Origin: DASRDB01 sp035652815
GTDB taxonomy: Bacteria > Chloroflexota > Ktedonobacteria > Ktedonobacterales > Ktedonobacteraceae
NCBI GenBank assembly: GCA_035652815.1
Contig: DASRDB010000012.1
Coordinates: 124,001-188,000, forward strand
Direction of reading: 5' to 3'
DNA: 64,000 nt
Part shown: positions 1-8,772 of the stretch, one piece after another
How the letters are laid out: each line of letters begins with the position of its first letter
How positions within the stretch are numbered: position 1 is the stretch's first letter
Notes under the pieces: generated by a model
Told to the model about the DNA's origin: nothing
Databases searched by the model: none
What the model saw: only the letters and a program-made list of their open reading frames with translations
Translations under genes and position numbers: made by a program

Positions 1-1138
1 CTGTGCCTGTAAACGTCAGCCTGTACGGGCCAATGCGTATCTCGTCTCCAACATTGAGCAGGACATTGCTTATCCGCTTCGTATTGACGTAGACATGGTT
101 GGTGCTGTTCAGGTCAACTAGCTGGTAGGTATTACCCACCCGCTCCAGGCGCGCGTGATGCGCAGATACCTGCGGATGTTTCAGAACCACCATATTATCT
201 GGGTGCCGCCCGATGGTAATCACCGGAGCCTGCAAGGGAATGGGCTGCATCTCCTGTAACACTTCCTGCGGGCGGCCACTGCCATCGTTATAGGTCAGGG
301 TGACAAGCGTGCCGTTTTCATCGCCAATACGAAAAATATCGCCTCGCGCCAGGGCTTTGCGGAACTGTTCATCCCCCTGAATATGCCGCCCTTGATAGAG
401 CAGGCCATTGAGCGTGCGCCCGCCCCTGGCGTTAGGATGTGGGTGTATCAAGACCAGGTCGTTGCCCTGGCGCACAATCTGCGCGTGAAAGGCGGAAACA
501 ATTGGCTCTGAAATAACAATATCGTTGTGCGGGTCTCGTCCAATCGAGATCACAGGTTTCGTGAGTGGCGTCACCGATCGGTCTTTTGAAATATTTCTGC
601 TGACCTCTAAGCCTGGCGTCCCTGCTGGCACTCCGGGCGAAGAAGAATTTGGGTCTGGAGCGCGTATCGTACCCGTCATTTGAGCGGGAGGGAGATATCC
701 ACTGGGCGGCGGTGGATACGGCGTAGGCTGGAGTGGTTGGGATGGCTGCGCGGGAGGCATATACCTGAGCGGCTGGGATGGCTGCACCTGGGGAGGAACA
801 GGCTGCGCTCCCTGCGACACAACCACCAGTTGGCAGGAGGTTGAGCGTCCTAACGCAATCGTATCGTTTGGCCGGACTATACTCTGCGTCACATCCTGCT
901 GGTTCACCTTTAGAATATTCTGGGGCGCAAGCTTCTCGATCCAATACTGGCCGTTGTTCTGAACGAGTCGCGCATGATTGCGAGAAACAGTCGGGTCTTT
1001 CAGCACAATATCGTTAACGGGGTCGCGTCCAATCGTAATAATGGTGCCGTTAAGCGGAAAAGTGCTGCCTACCTGCTCCCCTGTGACTACTCGTAAGGCA
1101 AAACGAGGCTGGTTTGATGGTACTCCGTTCACGCGCAT
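1..1138 (-). CDS. FHA-domain ABC transporter, N-terminal part (cut by left edge)
   Basis: Leftward frame translated by hand from an ATG at 1138 with GGGAG just upstream (a GTG two codons in is the alternative). About 379 codons are visible and the frame runs off the window. Three FHA-like modules can be read: near residues 10-90 (IGRDPVNDIVL, SRNHARLV), 165-250 (IGRDPHNDIVI) and 270-345 (IGRHPDNMVVL, SAHHARL, NSTNHVYVN). A Pro/Gln-rich linker separates the first two. FHA domains bind phosphothreonine. The second and third modules closely match the 851-aa protein encoded divergently at 1385, so the missing part is probably an ABC ATPase and ABC-2 membrane domain. That extension is inference. 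Confidence 0.8.
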   Translation of the reverse strand, partial: MRVNGVPSNQPRFALRVVTGEQVGSTFPLNGTIITIGRDPVNDIVLKDPTVSRNHARLVQNNGQYWIEKLAPQNILKVNQQDVTQSIVRPNDTIALGRSTSCQLVVVSQGAQPVPPQVQPSQPLRYMPPAQPSQPLQPTPYPPPPSGYLPPAQMTGTIRAPDPNSSSPGVPAGTPGLEVSRNISKDRSVTPLTKPVISIGRDPHNDIVISEPIVSAFHAQIVRQGNDLVLIHPHPNARGGRTLNGLLYQGRHIQGDEQFRKALARGDIFRIGDENGTLVTLTYNDGSGRPQEVLQEMQPIPLQAPVITIGRHPDNMVVLKHPQVSAHHARLERVGNTYQLVDLNSTNHVYVNTKRISNVLLNVGDEIRIGPYRLTFTGT

Positions 1139-1316
1139 GCTCCCACATGTACAAAAACACCTATCGGTCGAGAACAAAGGCAATCTCGTAGAGAGCATTA
1201 TAGTGTAGCATTGGTTGGAGATCAAGTATGCCAGAAATATATTGATATAAAATAAACTTTTTTGCTATTTTCTTATTTGAAAAATGACTCTCAATAAAAA
1301 TACGAGTAATACATCA

Positions 1317-1345
1317 TTGTCAAAAGAGCCAGAACATATTATGAT
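1317..1345 (+). promoter_or_regulatory. Candidate sigma70-type promoter for the FHA-ABC gene
   Basis: TTGTCA at 1317-1322 and TATGAT at 1340-1345, separated by 17 bp, each one base from consensus. The predicted transcript would begin about 30 bp before the ATG at 1385. The 246-bp gap between the two divergent FHA genes probably also holds the promoter of the leftward gene, which I could not place. Confidence 0.5.
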
Positions 1346-1384
1346 AAACGTCGATTTGAAATTGAGATGGTAGGAGACAGTTAA

Positions 1385-3940
1385 ATGCTTACACAGCGCG
1401 TTCAGCTTCCCTCACTTGAAGTAACGAACAACTGGGATACTTCTAGCAATTCTTATACGCTCTCCAAATCTGTCACCTATATTGGTCATGATCCTCATGA
1501 CGATATCTTCATTGATGCAGGCTTTGTCTCGAGGTCGCATTTAAAAATAGATCGTGTGGGAGATCAGTTTTTCCTTCATCATCCAGGCAGGGGCCGCACG
1601 ACTAACGGCCTTATGTATCAAGAGAGGTATATTCAGGGAACCGAAACCTTCCGTAAGCTGCTGGCCCATGGCGATATATTTCGCATTGGCGACGAACGGG
1701 GAAAGCATATCAGCATTCGCTTTGACGATGGCAGCGAGCAGGATGTTCAAGCCGATGTTCAAGAAATTCGCCTGACTGCGGCACAAGTTTCTATTGGCAG
1801 ATTTCCCGATAATACTGTCGTGCTAGATCATCCACAGGTATCAGCACATCATGCCCGCCTGGTTAAAGCGCAGGGAACGTATCGTATCGAAGACCTGCAC
1901 AGCACCAATCATGTCTATATCAATGGGCAGGCGGTGACGCATCATCTCCTGCAACTCAAGGACGAAATTCGTATCGGGCCGTACAAATTTATTTTCTTCC
2001 CCGAAAGACTGCTTCAAGTGAATGAAAGTCGCGGGATACAGATAGAAGCGCGCAACCTGGTGAGATACGGCAATAAGCAATCTGTTCTCCTGCAGGATAT
2101 TTCGCTGCTCATTCCACCGCGCAAGTTTGTCGCGCTTCTGGGTGGCTCGGGCGCAGGCAAATCGACGTTGATGAAAGCGCTCAATGGCTATAATCCTGCA
2201 AACAAAGGAAGCGTACTTTATAATGGGGAAGATTACTACAAATCGCTCTCAGCCTTCAGCACCCATCTGGGCTACGTACCCCAGGATGACATCGTCCACC
2301 GTGATCTGACCGTCGAGCGCGCCCTCTACTATGCCGCCAAAATGCGCCTGCCAAAAGACCTGACGCATCCTGAAATTATGCAGCGCGTCGATGAGGTTTT
2401 GAAAGAGGTTGAAATTTTCGAGCGGCGCAACCTGCCCATTAATAAGCTTTCAGGCGGGCAGCGCAAGCGCGTCTCCATTGCCCTTGAGCTACTCGCCAGG
2501 CCCAGCGTCTTTTTCCTGGACGAACCCACGTCTGGCCTTGATCCCGGTCTCGATTATAAAATGATGCACTTATTGCGCAAGCTCGCCGATCAGGGACATA
2601 CCGTCGTCCTGGTGACGCATGCGATCAATAATATCAACCTTTGTGATTATGTCTGTTTCCTCGCTCCTGGCGGCTACCTGGCCTACTTTGGACCTCCACA
2701 AGGGGCCTGTCAATACTTTAACCGCACAGATTTTGGCGAAATATACACTCTGCTGGAGCCAACCGAACAGGATAAAGGTATACCAAAAAAGGCGGGAGAG
2801 GACTTTAAACGCTTTTTGCAAAACAGCGGAAACGCGCAGCCCACATCTGTACCTACGGTACCACTCAGGCGGAAAAATAAAAGGAAGCACCCCAAACGCA
2901 GCTTCTGGCGACAATTGGGGCTGCTCACACAACGCTACTTTGAACTGCTTTTCAATGACCGTAGTAATCTACGCATCCTGGTCGCTCAGGCTCCCATCAT
3001 AGGCTTCATCTTGATGTTCCTTATTCTAGGGGTCGGTTCCAGCGGCTTCGATCCCAACAAGATTATTCAATGTCCCACCACAGCTCAGGTAATCACGGCG
3101 ACAGGATTGCCAGACCTGCCGACGCTCTCCAATCCGCCCGTCTCAAAAAGCTGTGCGAAACTCGAACATTTTCTCACCGCCAATCCGCGTGGAAAAGCAT
3201 ATGCGACCTCCAGAGGAGGAGTAAATGCGGCATTACAGGACTTCATCGTTCCTGGCCCCGGTGACGCGCCTACTATCCTGTTCATTATTGCCTTCGCGGC
3301 GGTTATGTTCGGCAGTATCAATGCCGCGCGTGAGATCGTCAAAGAACTGCCAATCTACGAACGCGAGCGGGCCGTTAGTCTCGGTATTCCGCCCTACATC
3401 TTCTCAAAGATCACGGTACTCGGTATTTTTTGTTTGCTACAAAGCGCCTTTCTGGTTGGTCTTATTGACATCGTAGACCCTTTCCAGCACAGCATCCTGC
3501 TCTATCCCCCGCTTGAAGTCTATATCACAGTCGCGCTCACTTCGCTCACCGGTTTAATGGCTGGCCTTACCATCTCCTCGCTCGTAAACAACACAGACCG
3601 CGCCATGAGCTTCATTCCCATTATCCTTTTGCCGCAGGTCGTTTTCGCAGGTACATTGTTCCCCCTGACCAATTCGGTCATGCAGACCGTCGGGTTCTTC
3701 TTTCCCATGCGCTGGGCCATGCTTGCTCTGGGTTCAACGGTTGGCCTGCATAGCGATAAAATTAATGGCGATGAAATCTATGGAAGCGAACCAACCTTCC
3801 ATAGCACCCTTTTCTCTACCTACAGCCACACGCAGGCCGTCCATTACCTGCTTCTCTCCTGGGCAGTTCTCGGCGGCTTCATTGTCGTTCTCACCCTTGT
3901 GTTAAGTTGGAATCTGAAGCGAAAAGACAGGCATAAATAG
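1385..3940 (+). CDS. FHA-domain ABC transporter (ABCG-like, ATPase fused to ABC-2 permease)
   Basis: 851-aa half transporter. Two FHA domains come first (residues about 25-115 and 130-205; IGHDPHDDIFI, IGRFPDNTVVL). An ABC ATPase follows at about 215-450 with Walker A GGSGAGKST near 252, signature LSGGQRKRV near 354 and Walker B VFFLDEPTSGLD near 375. The C-terminal third holds a cluster of hydrophobic helices of ABC-2 type after a basic stretch (RRKNKRKHPKRS). The order ATPase then membrane domain is that of ABCG/White exporters. FHA domains suggest control by Thr phosphorylation, fitting the Ser/Thr kinase encoded convergently 10 bp downstream. Substrate unknown. The ATG follows TAGGAGA at a good distance. 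Confidence 0.9.
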   Translation: MLTQRVQLPSLEVTNNWDTSSNSYTLSKSVTYIGHDPHDDIFIDAGFVSRSHLKIDRVGDQFFLHHPGRGRTTNGLMYQERYIQGTETFRKLLAHGDIFRIGDERGKHISIRFDDGSEQDVQADVQEIRLTAAQVSIGRFPDNTVVLDHPQVSAHHARLVKAQGTYRIEDLHSTNHVYINGQAVTHHLLQLKDEIRIGPYKFIFFPERLLQVNESRGIQIEARNLVRYGNKQSVLLQDISLLIPPRKFVALLGGSGAGKSTLMKALNGYNPANKGSVLYNGEDYYKSLSAFSTHLGYVPQDDIVHRDLTVERALYYAAKMRLPKDLTHPEIMQRVDEVLKEVEIFERRNLPINKLSGGQRKRVSIALELLARPSVFFLDEPTSGLDPGLDYKMMHLLRKLADQGHTVVLVTHAINNINLCDYVCFLAPGGYLAYFGPPQGACQYFNRTDFGEIYTLLEPTEQDKGIPKKAGEDFKRFLQNSGNAQPTSVPTVPLRRKNKRKHPKRSFWRQLGLLTQRYFELLFNDRSNLRILVAQAPIIGFILMFLILGVGSSGFDPNKIIQCPTTAQVITATGLPDLPTLSNPPVSKSCAKLEHFLTANPRGKAYATSRGGVNAALQDFIVPGPGDAPTILFIIAFAAVMFGSINAAREIVKELPIYERERAVSLGIPPYIFSKITVLGIFCLLQSAFLVGLIDIVDPFQHSILLYPPLEVYITVALTSLTGLMAGLTISSLVNNTDRAMSFIPIILLPQVVFAGTLFPLTNSVMQTVGFFFPMRWAMLALGSTVGLHSDKINGDEIYGSEPTFHSTLFSTYSHTQAVHYLLLSWAVLGGFIVVLTLVLSWNLKRKDRHK

Positions 3941-3950
3941 AGAGGCCAGC

Positions 3951-5804
3951 TTATTTGATAATCCACAGGTAAATCATGCCGTCCTCGTCGCCAGATACCA
4001 ACTTTTTCCCATCGGGGGCCCAGGCAACGGTACAGACAGGGGCCGCATGCTCCCGGTAAACATACGTCGTTTTGCGCGTGCTGATCTCCCAGATCACGAC
4101 GAGCTTATCACGGTCTGCCGCCGCAAGAAAGCGTTCATCAGGAGACCATGCAAGGCTGGTCACGCCCTTGTTGTGTTCCAACAAATCTATCAATCGCACT
4201 TGATTCGCATCCCAGAGGTGTACGGTTCTGTTAGCGGCTGCCGCCAGATAATTGCCATGTGGCGACCATGCAACGGCGCATACTTCGCCCGAATGCCCTG
4301 TGTAGCGGCGTACCTGCGTGCCGGAAAACGCTTCCCAGACCTGCATGGTCTTATCTTTTGAGCCGGAAGCGATGTACTGTCCGCCGGGAGACCACGCTAA
4401 CGCGCTGATCCAGCCATCATGTTCCCGGTAGATGCTGGATACATCTCCTGTGCGCGCATTCCAGACATGAACCTTCCCCTGCTCATCTCCCGTTGCCAGA
4501 TAATTGCCATCAGGCGACCAGGCCAAGGTACACGATAACGAGAGATCTTCCACTTCATGCCCGGAGTACACCAGCGATCGTTGCCCATTCGCGGAATCCC
4601 AGACATGCACCACCTGCCGGTTATCCATCGAAGCTACGCGCGTATCGTTGGGAGACCAGGCCACCACCTGAACTCCTTTGCGATGCCCGCGATATTCGTA
4701 TAGCATCGACTGCTGAGCCACATCCCACAGCCTGACTGAGCGATCATCAGAGGCAGAAATCAGGTACTGGCTATCTGGCGACCAGCCTACGGCGTTTACT
4801 CCCCGCCCATGCCCTTTGAAATCCTGGAGCGTTGCTTCTGAACGAAAGGCTACTTGCGGCCTCGCAACTCGTATTGTCTGCCCAGATGAATTGGTTCCAA
4901 CGGCATTTCCCCCAGAAGCAAACAAGACAATCGTCGGCGTTCCACCGGAAACCCCGCCCTGCGTTCCCGACTGCCCCCCTGAATGTCCACTGCTCGCAGG
5001 CTGCCAGCCAATAGCCTGCGCCAGAGCGTCAGCAAATGCACTGACCGTAGGATAGCGTTGCGAGGGATCTTTCGCTAATGCCTTCAACACCGCCTGCTCC
5101 ACCTCTGCTGCAATCGTTGGCACTTTCGAGCGCAAAGAGGGTTGCGGGCCATTGCGCTGCCGGTTCATGATTTCGGTAACAGAGCCATCATAGGGATACT
5201 CATTGGTCAGCAACTCATACACCACTACCGCCAGCGAATATTGATCGCTGGCCTGGCAAGGATGGCGTTGTAAATGCTCCAGTGCCATATAGTCAGGCGT
5301 ACCGAAAAGGCTTTTAATGTGCGCACCCTGGACGGCAGCAATACCAAAATCACTGAGCAACGCCTTATTTTTGCCGTCCAACAAAATATTTTCTGGCTTA
5401 ATATCCCGATGAAGCAGGCCTTTCTGATGAACATAATCCAATGCTTCAGCAATCTGCTGTATAAATGGCAAAATGTCCCTCAGCTCGTTTGTTTTTCCTT
5501 GAAGCTGCGCCAGAGTGCCATTTTCCGCGTAGTCCATCACCAGATAGGGTGGCTGTACCCCACCGACTGGCACAGCAAAATCCAGCACACGAATAATATG
5601 GGGATGCCCCAGATTGACAAGCATCCTTGCCTCTATTCGAAACTGATCAATTTCAGTGCTACTTAAATTTGTCGTCAATACCTTGATGGCAGCCTGGCTA
5701 CCTAATTCCTTATGCTCACCCAGGTAGACATCTGCGAATCCACCTCCACCTAATTTTCGCTTCAGAAGGTATTGCCCAAATTGCTGACCGGTATAATCTG
5801 TCAT
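3951..5804 (-). CDS. Ser/Thr protein kinase with C-terminal WD40 propeller
   Basis: 617 aa. The Hanks-type kinase domain spans about 1-275: Gly loop LGGGGFADVY, Lys41 in AIKVL, HRDIKPEN with Asp134 and DFG with Asp152. After a Ser/Gly/Gln linker, seven WD40 repeats fill about 330-617, most carrying the phrase AWSPDG or close variants. No membrane segment is seen, so it should be cytoplasmic. The propeller probably binds substrates or partners. AAGGAAAG precedes the ATG. It ends 10 bp from the stop of the FHA transporter on the other strand; FHA domains read phospho-Thr, so the two may act together (inference). All catalytic residues are present. Confidence 0.92.
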   Translation of the reverse strand: MTDYTGQQFGQYLLKRKLGGGGFADVYLGEHKELGSQAAIKVLTTNLSSTEIDQFRIEARMLVNLGHPHIIRVLDFAVPVGGVQPPYLVMDYAENGTLAQLQGKTNELRDILPFIQQIAEALDYVHQKGLLHRDIKPENILLDGKNKALLSDFGIAAVQGAHIKSLFGTPDYMALEHLQRHPCQASDQYSLAVVVYELLTNEYPYDGSVTEIMNRQRNGPQPSLRSKVPTIAAEVEQAVLKALAKDPSQRYPTVSAFADALAQAIGWQPASSGHSGGQSGTQGGVSGGTPTIVLFASGGNAVGTNSSGQTIRVARPQVAFRSEATLQDFKGHGRGVNAVGWSPDSQYLISASDDRSVRLWDVAQQSMLYEYRGHRKGVQVVAWSPNDTRVASMDNRQVVHVWDSANGQRSLVYSGHEVEDLSLSCTLAWSPDGNYLATGDEQGKVHVWNARTGDVSSIYREHDGWISALAWSPGGQYIASGSKDKTMQVWEAFSGTQVRRYTGHSGEVCAVAWSPHGNYLAAAANRTVHLWDANQVRLIDLLEHNKGVTSLAWSPDERFLAAADRDKLVVIWEISTRKTTYVYREHAAPVCTVAWAPDGKKLVSGDEDGMIYLWIIK

Positions 5805-5950
5805 TTGCTTTCCTTCTTCCTAAACTATTGCTTTTTTTCAAGGTTATGTTATATTATATATCGCGATAGCCCATCAGATTAAAGATAAGTTGGCCTATAT
5901 AATTAAATCTACTGATCTTGTACAACAGTAGCTGCGGGGGAAGATGTATA
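5805..5950. promoter_or_regulatory. AT-rich divergent promoter region
   Basis: The 146 bp between the leftward kinase and the rightward membrane protein are AT-rich and contain a perfect TATAAT at 5898-5903, 48 bp before the ATG at 5951, without a convincing -35 box. A second TATAAT reads leftward near 5855. I infer divergent promoters here but cannot define them fully. Confidence 0.3.
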
Positions 5951-7210
5951 ATGAATTTAGCAGATTATGACAAAAAGCACAATACTCATCTGGAACATCA
6001 GGTAAATAGCCTGCGGCTTCAAGCTAAACTATTAAAGGCTTTTGATGGTGAACAGCGGTTAGCTCTGGTGGCGGAGAATTTTGAGAATCTTTCGGTAGAA
6101 CAGGCATATACTCTTCTTAATCCTTTGTTGTTCCGTCAAGAGGTGGAAGAAGCGCAGGCATTTAAGAAAAGAGCTGCGTTCTTCCATTTCGGGCGTACCA
6201 TTTTAGGATTGGCTCCGCTGATTGTTACCTGGGCCTCTATCTCCTGGGCAGTAATGGAATATGGTCATTATGTTGATACTCACCCTAAGGGTACCATTCC
6301 CAACTTTCTCCAGTTATGGCAGCAAGGACTGCCGGGAGATGGCCTGACCTTCTTCCTGACGGGAGTTATCGATGTCTGTTTACTTGTTTTATTCCTTTTC
6401 TTCTCTGTTTTTTCGGTGAGGCAGGAATATAGCGCGCGAAAAGCCTCTGAGAGCTTTGCGATTAGTCTGAAAAATACAGTCAACGACCTGGTGAAGGTGG
6501 TAGCTGAGCATGGCATTAATGGCGTTACCTCGGATACCGAAATTGAACGCATCATGCGCTTCGTCAAGATGGCTATTAATGAATCCACCCAGGACCTTCA
6601 GGATGTTATCACTGAGGTCAAAGATGCTATGCTCAAATCGCACCAGCAGCTTGAAGATATGTTTACGAACCAGATAACACCTTTGCTGACCACATTTAAT
6701 AACAGTATGCAGAGCTTTAGCGGCGATTTGACCAAATTAAGCAATCGGGTAAAAGATATTGCTTCTGCAAGTAGCTCTATGGCAACCTCCTCCCAGACGA
6801 TGGCCCAGAGCGCCTCCGATCTGGCAAGCAATGTACAGGCGCAAACAACCATTTCAAAGGATATCGACACGCATATCACAGCCTTAAACACCACCGAACA
6901 AAACCTGTCGCGTGAAATCCAGCAAGTAGGAACGAGCATGAACGGCGCAGCTTCCAATGTGGCAGGGGCTGCCAATGATATGAAAACTGCGGCGCAAGGC
7001 GTACAGCAGGTTGGACAGCAGCTCATCCACATCGACGCGAACATGGTCAGCGCCCTGGCAAATCAGATTAGAACGATCATACATGAATCGAATACCGTTG
7101 CTACCAATCTGAACGCGACAAATAGCAACCTGCAAACCACCATCCAGGAACTACAGACACTGGTTAAAGCGATAAAGGTTAAGAGACGGAAAAAATTCCT
7201 GTTTTTCTAG
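5951..7210 (+). CDS. Membrane protein with long coiled-coil tail, possible stator A-like subunit
   Basis: 419 aa from the ATG at 5951, chosen because GGGGGAAG lies 7 bases upstream; a TTG at 5918 would add 11 residues. Not recognised as a named family. A soluble N-terminus (1-78) is followed by two strong membrane helices (about 82-104 and 131-155). Then comes a tail of more than 250 residues that is almost all predicted helix, rich in Ser/Thr/Ala/Gln and similar in texture to methyl-accepting or tethering coiled coils, ending in a basic RRKK. The next gene, 53 bp downstream, encodes a MotB-like protein. A channel subunit with a long cytoplasmic helical tail beside a MotB-like partner is the layout of ZorA/ZorB and MotA/MotB stators. 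Homology of this protein itself to MotA/ExbB is not shown. Confidence 0.75.
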   Translation: MNLADYDKKHNTHLEHQVNSLRLQAKLLKAFDGEQRLALVAENFENLSVEQAYTLLNPLLFRQEVEEAQAFKKRAAFFHFGRTILGLAPLIVTWASISWAVMEYGHYVDTHPKGTIPNFLQLWQQGLPGDGLTFFLTGVIDVCLLVLFLFFSVFSVRQEYSARKASESFAISLKNTVNDLVKVVAEHGINGVTSDTEIERIMRFVKMAINESTQDLQDVITEVKDAMLKSHQQLEDMFTNQITPLLTTFNNSMQSFSGDLTKLSNRVKDIASASSSMATSSQTMAQSASDLASNVQAQTTISKDIDTHITALNTTEQNLSREIQQVGTSMNGAASNVAGAANDMKTAAQGVQQVGQQLIHIDANMVSALANQIRTIIHESNTVATNLNATNSNLQTTIQELQTLVKAIKVKRRKKFLFF

Positions 7211-7263
7211 CTGTAAAGACATGTAGTCGTACTGAAAAATAGAATTTGCTCGAGTGAAGAAAT

Positions 7264-7800
7264 ATGTTTGGGACGAAACGGCGCATAAAAGATGATAGAG
7301 GATCGTTTGCTGGATCAATTGGCTGGCTTTTTGCTGACATGCTGCTTGTGCTGACAATCCTGTTTCTCGCGTCGAACACTTTTATACAGACACATGCAAC
7401 AACACATGCACAGGCGAAACCGTCGCCTGTAGTAACGCCAAAGGTGACGCCAACCAGTGTGCCTCACCTGGAGCTAAAATACCATCGTGTCGTCATCAGC
7501 GTTGACTCAAATGGCCTGCTGAACAACAATCCCAATGCCAGCAATGATGTCATACGCCAGGTCAAGGGGCAGGGGTTCCTGCGAGGGCGGCGTGTGGGAC
7601 TGATTATCGTGTATGGCGGCGCGCCGGGCGTCAACCAGATAGGACAGGCTGAAACAATCGCCAATAAAGTTTATGGCATCCTGCTCAATTTAGGCAGGCA
7701 TGACCCAACCTTTGCCAATACCTCTCGTTATGACCCCCTCTACGTTCTGGGGGGCAACGTCAATTCGGTCTCCATAGATATCTTCTTGTTCGCGCGTTAA
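7264..7800 (+). CDS. MotB/ZorB-like single-span membrane protein
   Basis: 178 aa. A short basic N-terminus is followed by one membrane helix (about 19-39) reading GWLFADMLLVLTILFLASN. Asp25 sits at the start of the helix after an aromatic-Ala pair, the arrangement of the proton-carrying Asp in MotB, where the motif reads AYADFMTAMMAFF. A Thr/Pro-rich linker (about 45-65) leads to a globular domain (70-178) whose segment from IIVYGG to IANKVYGIL may be a very divergent OmpA/MotB peptidoglycan-binding fold. The gene lies 53 bp after the coiled-coil membrane protein and probably shares its transcript. The Asp and topology are seen; the stator function is inference. Confidence 0.75.
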   Translation: MFGTKRRIKDDRGSFAGSIGWLFADMLLVLTILFLASNTFIQTHATTHAQAKPSPVVTPKVTPTSVPHLELKYHRVVISVDSNGLLNNNPNASNDVIRQVKGQGFLRGRRVGLIIVYGGAPGVNQIGQAETIANKVYGILLNLGRHDPTFANTSRYDPLYVLGGNVNSVSIDIFLFAR

Positions 7801-7804
7801 AATG

Positions 7805-7888
7805 TGTAGGGACGCGATTGATCGCGTCCACCTCGTCTGGCGCGCGTGTCGAGGTGCCGAGGTGGACGCGATCAATCGCGTCCCTACA
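7805..7888. repeat. TGTAGGG-type palindromic element (family B)
   Basis: 84-bp inverted repeat. Arms begin TGTAGGGACGCGATTGATCG and end with the reverse complement CCCTACA; the centre differs in sequence. It starts 4 bp after the stop codon of the MotB-like gene. Near-identical arms occur at 23.9 and 41.9 kb. Confidence 0.85.
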
Positions 7889-7940
7889 GGAAAATCCCCA
7901 TTCTTTTGTAAACATTCATACCATGGAACAGGGTAATCTC

Positions 7941-8765
7941 CTACCTTTCCGAGACGTTTAGCTGTTCCATCACCTCTCTCATCCATTTCTCCCCAAATCG
8001 CACCTTGCCATACAACAACAGATTCGGCTCGCCTGTTGCGGAGATATTGCCGTGATGCTGTGTAATGAAGTTGCGCAGGCTTTCAGCCGAGACGCGCAAT
8101 AGTTCCAATTGCTTGATCTCGTCTTCTTCTGGCTCTCTCTTTTTTACCTCTTCCAGGGCAATATGCAGGCGGGTTAGAAAGCAGAGTTCAGCGTGGGGGG
8201 TTGCGAGGTCGTAGACGGCTCCCAGACAGTATTGCTCCTTAATATCTTCTTGTTGAATGCCGGTTTCTTCGCGGATTTCGCGGCAGATTGCGCCAAAGGG
8301 GTCTGGTTGCCCGTTGGCGAGGTTATCGCGGTCGCGCTCGAAGAAGCCGCCGATGACGTGGTAGCGGCCTACGTAGACGTCTACGCCCTGGCGCTTGTCG
8401 AGCAGGATGTAGTCGTCGCTGGTCTCTACGACGGAACAGATGGAGAGCGCGTTGCCTAATTCCTGGCGGTCTTTGCCCTGAAAAAATTCGGGCACTCTTG
8501 TGGTGACATATTCTTTGTAGCCTGTATCGCCCAGGACAAGGTATAGCTTGCCATCTGCTCCCGATTCGGCGCGAATGAAGCGATAGAGCGGCGCATCGTA
8601 AAGGGGAATGCCTTTTTCATGTGCTATGGCTAATTTCTGTTCCCAGAGGGTATCCATCCAGCGCCGGATATCGGGAGTGGTGGGCATGCGCAAGGATGGG
8701 TCGTAGGTGATAGCCAGTTGATCCGGACGGTAAAGGCCCTGGGCTACAATTTCAAATTCAAGCAC
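7941..8765 (-). CDS. Nudix hydrolase family protein
   Basis: 274 aa. The centre carries a Nudix core, REIREETGI, with the two catalytic glutamates, after GGFFERD. The upstream half of the box is atypical: the loop before REIREETG is long and the usual first Glu is replaced. Nudix enzymes hydrolyse nucleoside diphosphates linked to other groups; the roughly 100-residue extension before the core suggests its own substrate range, which cannot be read here. A GTG start at 8765 lies 7 bp after the guaA stop, so it is probably co-transcribed with guaA and may act in nucleotide metabolism or sanitation (inference). Confidence 0.8.
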   Translation of the reverse strand: MLEFEIVAQGLYRPDQLAITYDPSLRMPTTPDIRRWMDTLWEQKLAIAHEKGIPLYDAPLYRFIRAESGADGKLYLVLGDTGYKEYVTTRVPEFFQGKDRQELGNALSICSVVETSDDYILLDKRQGVDVYVGRYHVIGGFFERDRDNLANGQPDPFGAICREIREETGIQQEDIKEQYCLGAVYDLATPHAELCFLTRLHIALEEVKKREPEEDEIKQLELLRVSAESLRNFITQHHGNISATGEPNLLLYGKVRFGEKWMREVMEQLNVSER

Positions 8766-8772
8766 GATTTTC

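Noticed and set aside
432..944. 170-aa leftward open frame
   Set aside because: It lies in another frame of the FHA-domain gene, which reads continuously from 1138; its composition is not protein-like.
5951..7800. Calling the pair a Zorya defence system
   Set aside because: No ZorC, ZorD or ZorE-like genes are near, and the first protein shows only two clear helices; only a stator-like idea is kept.
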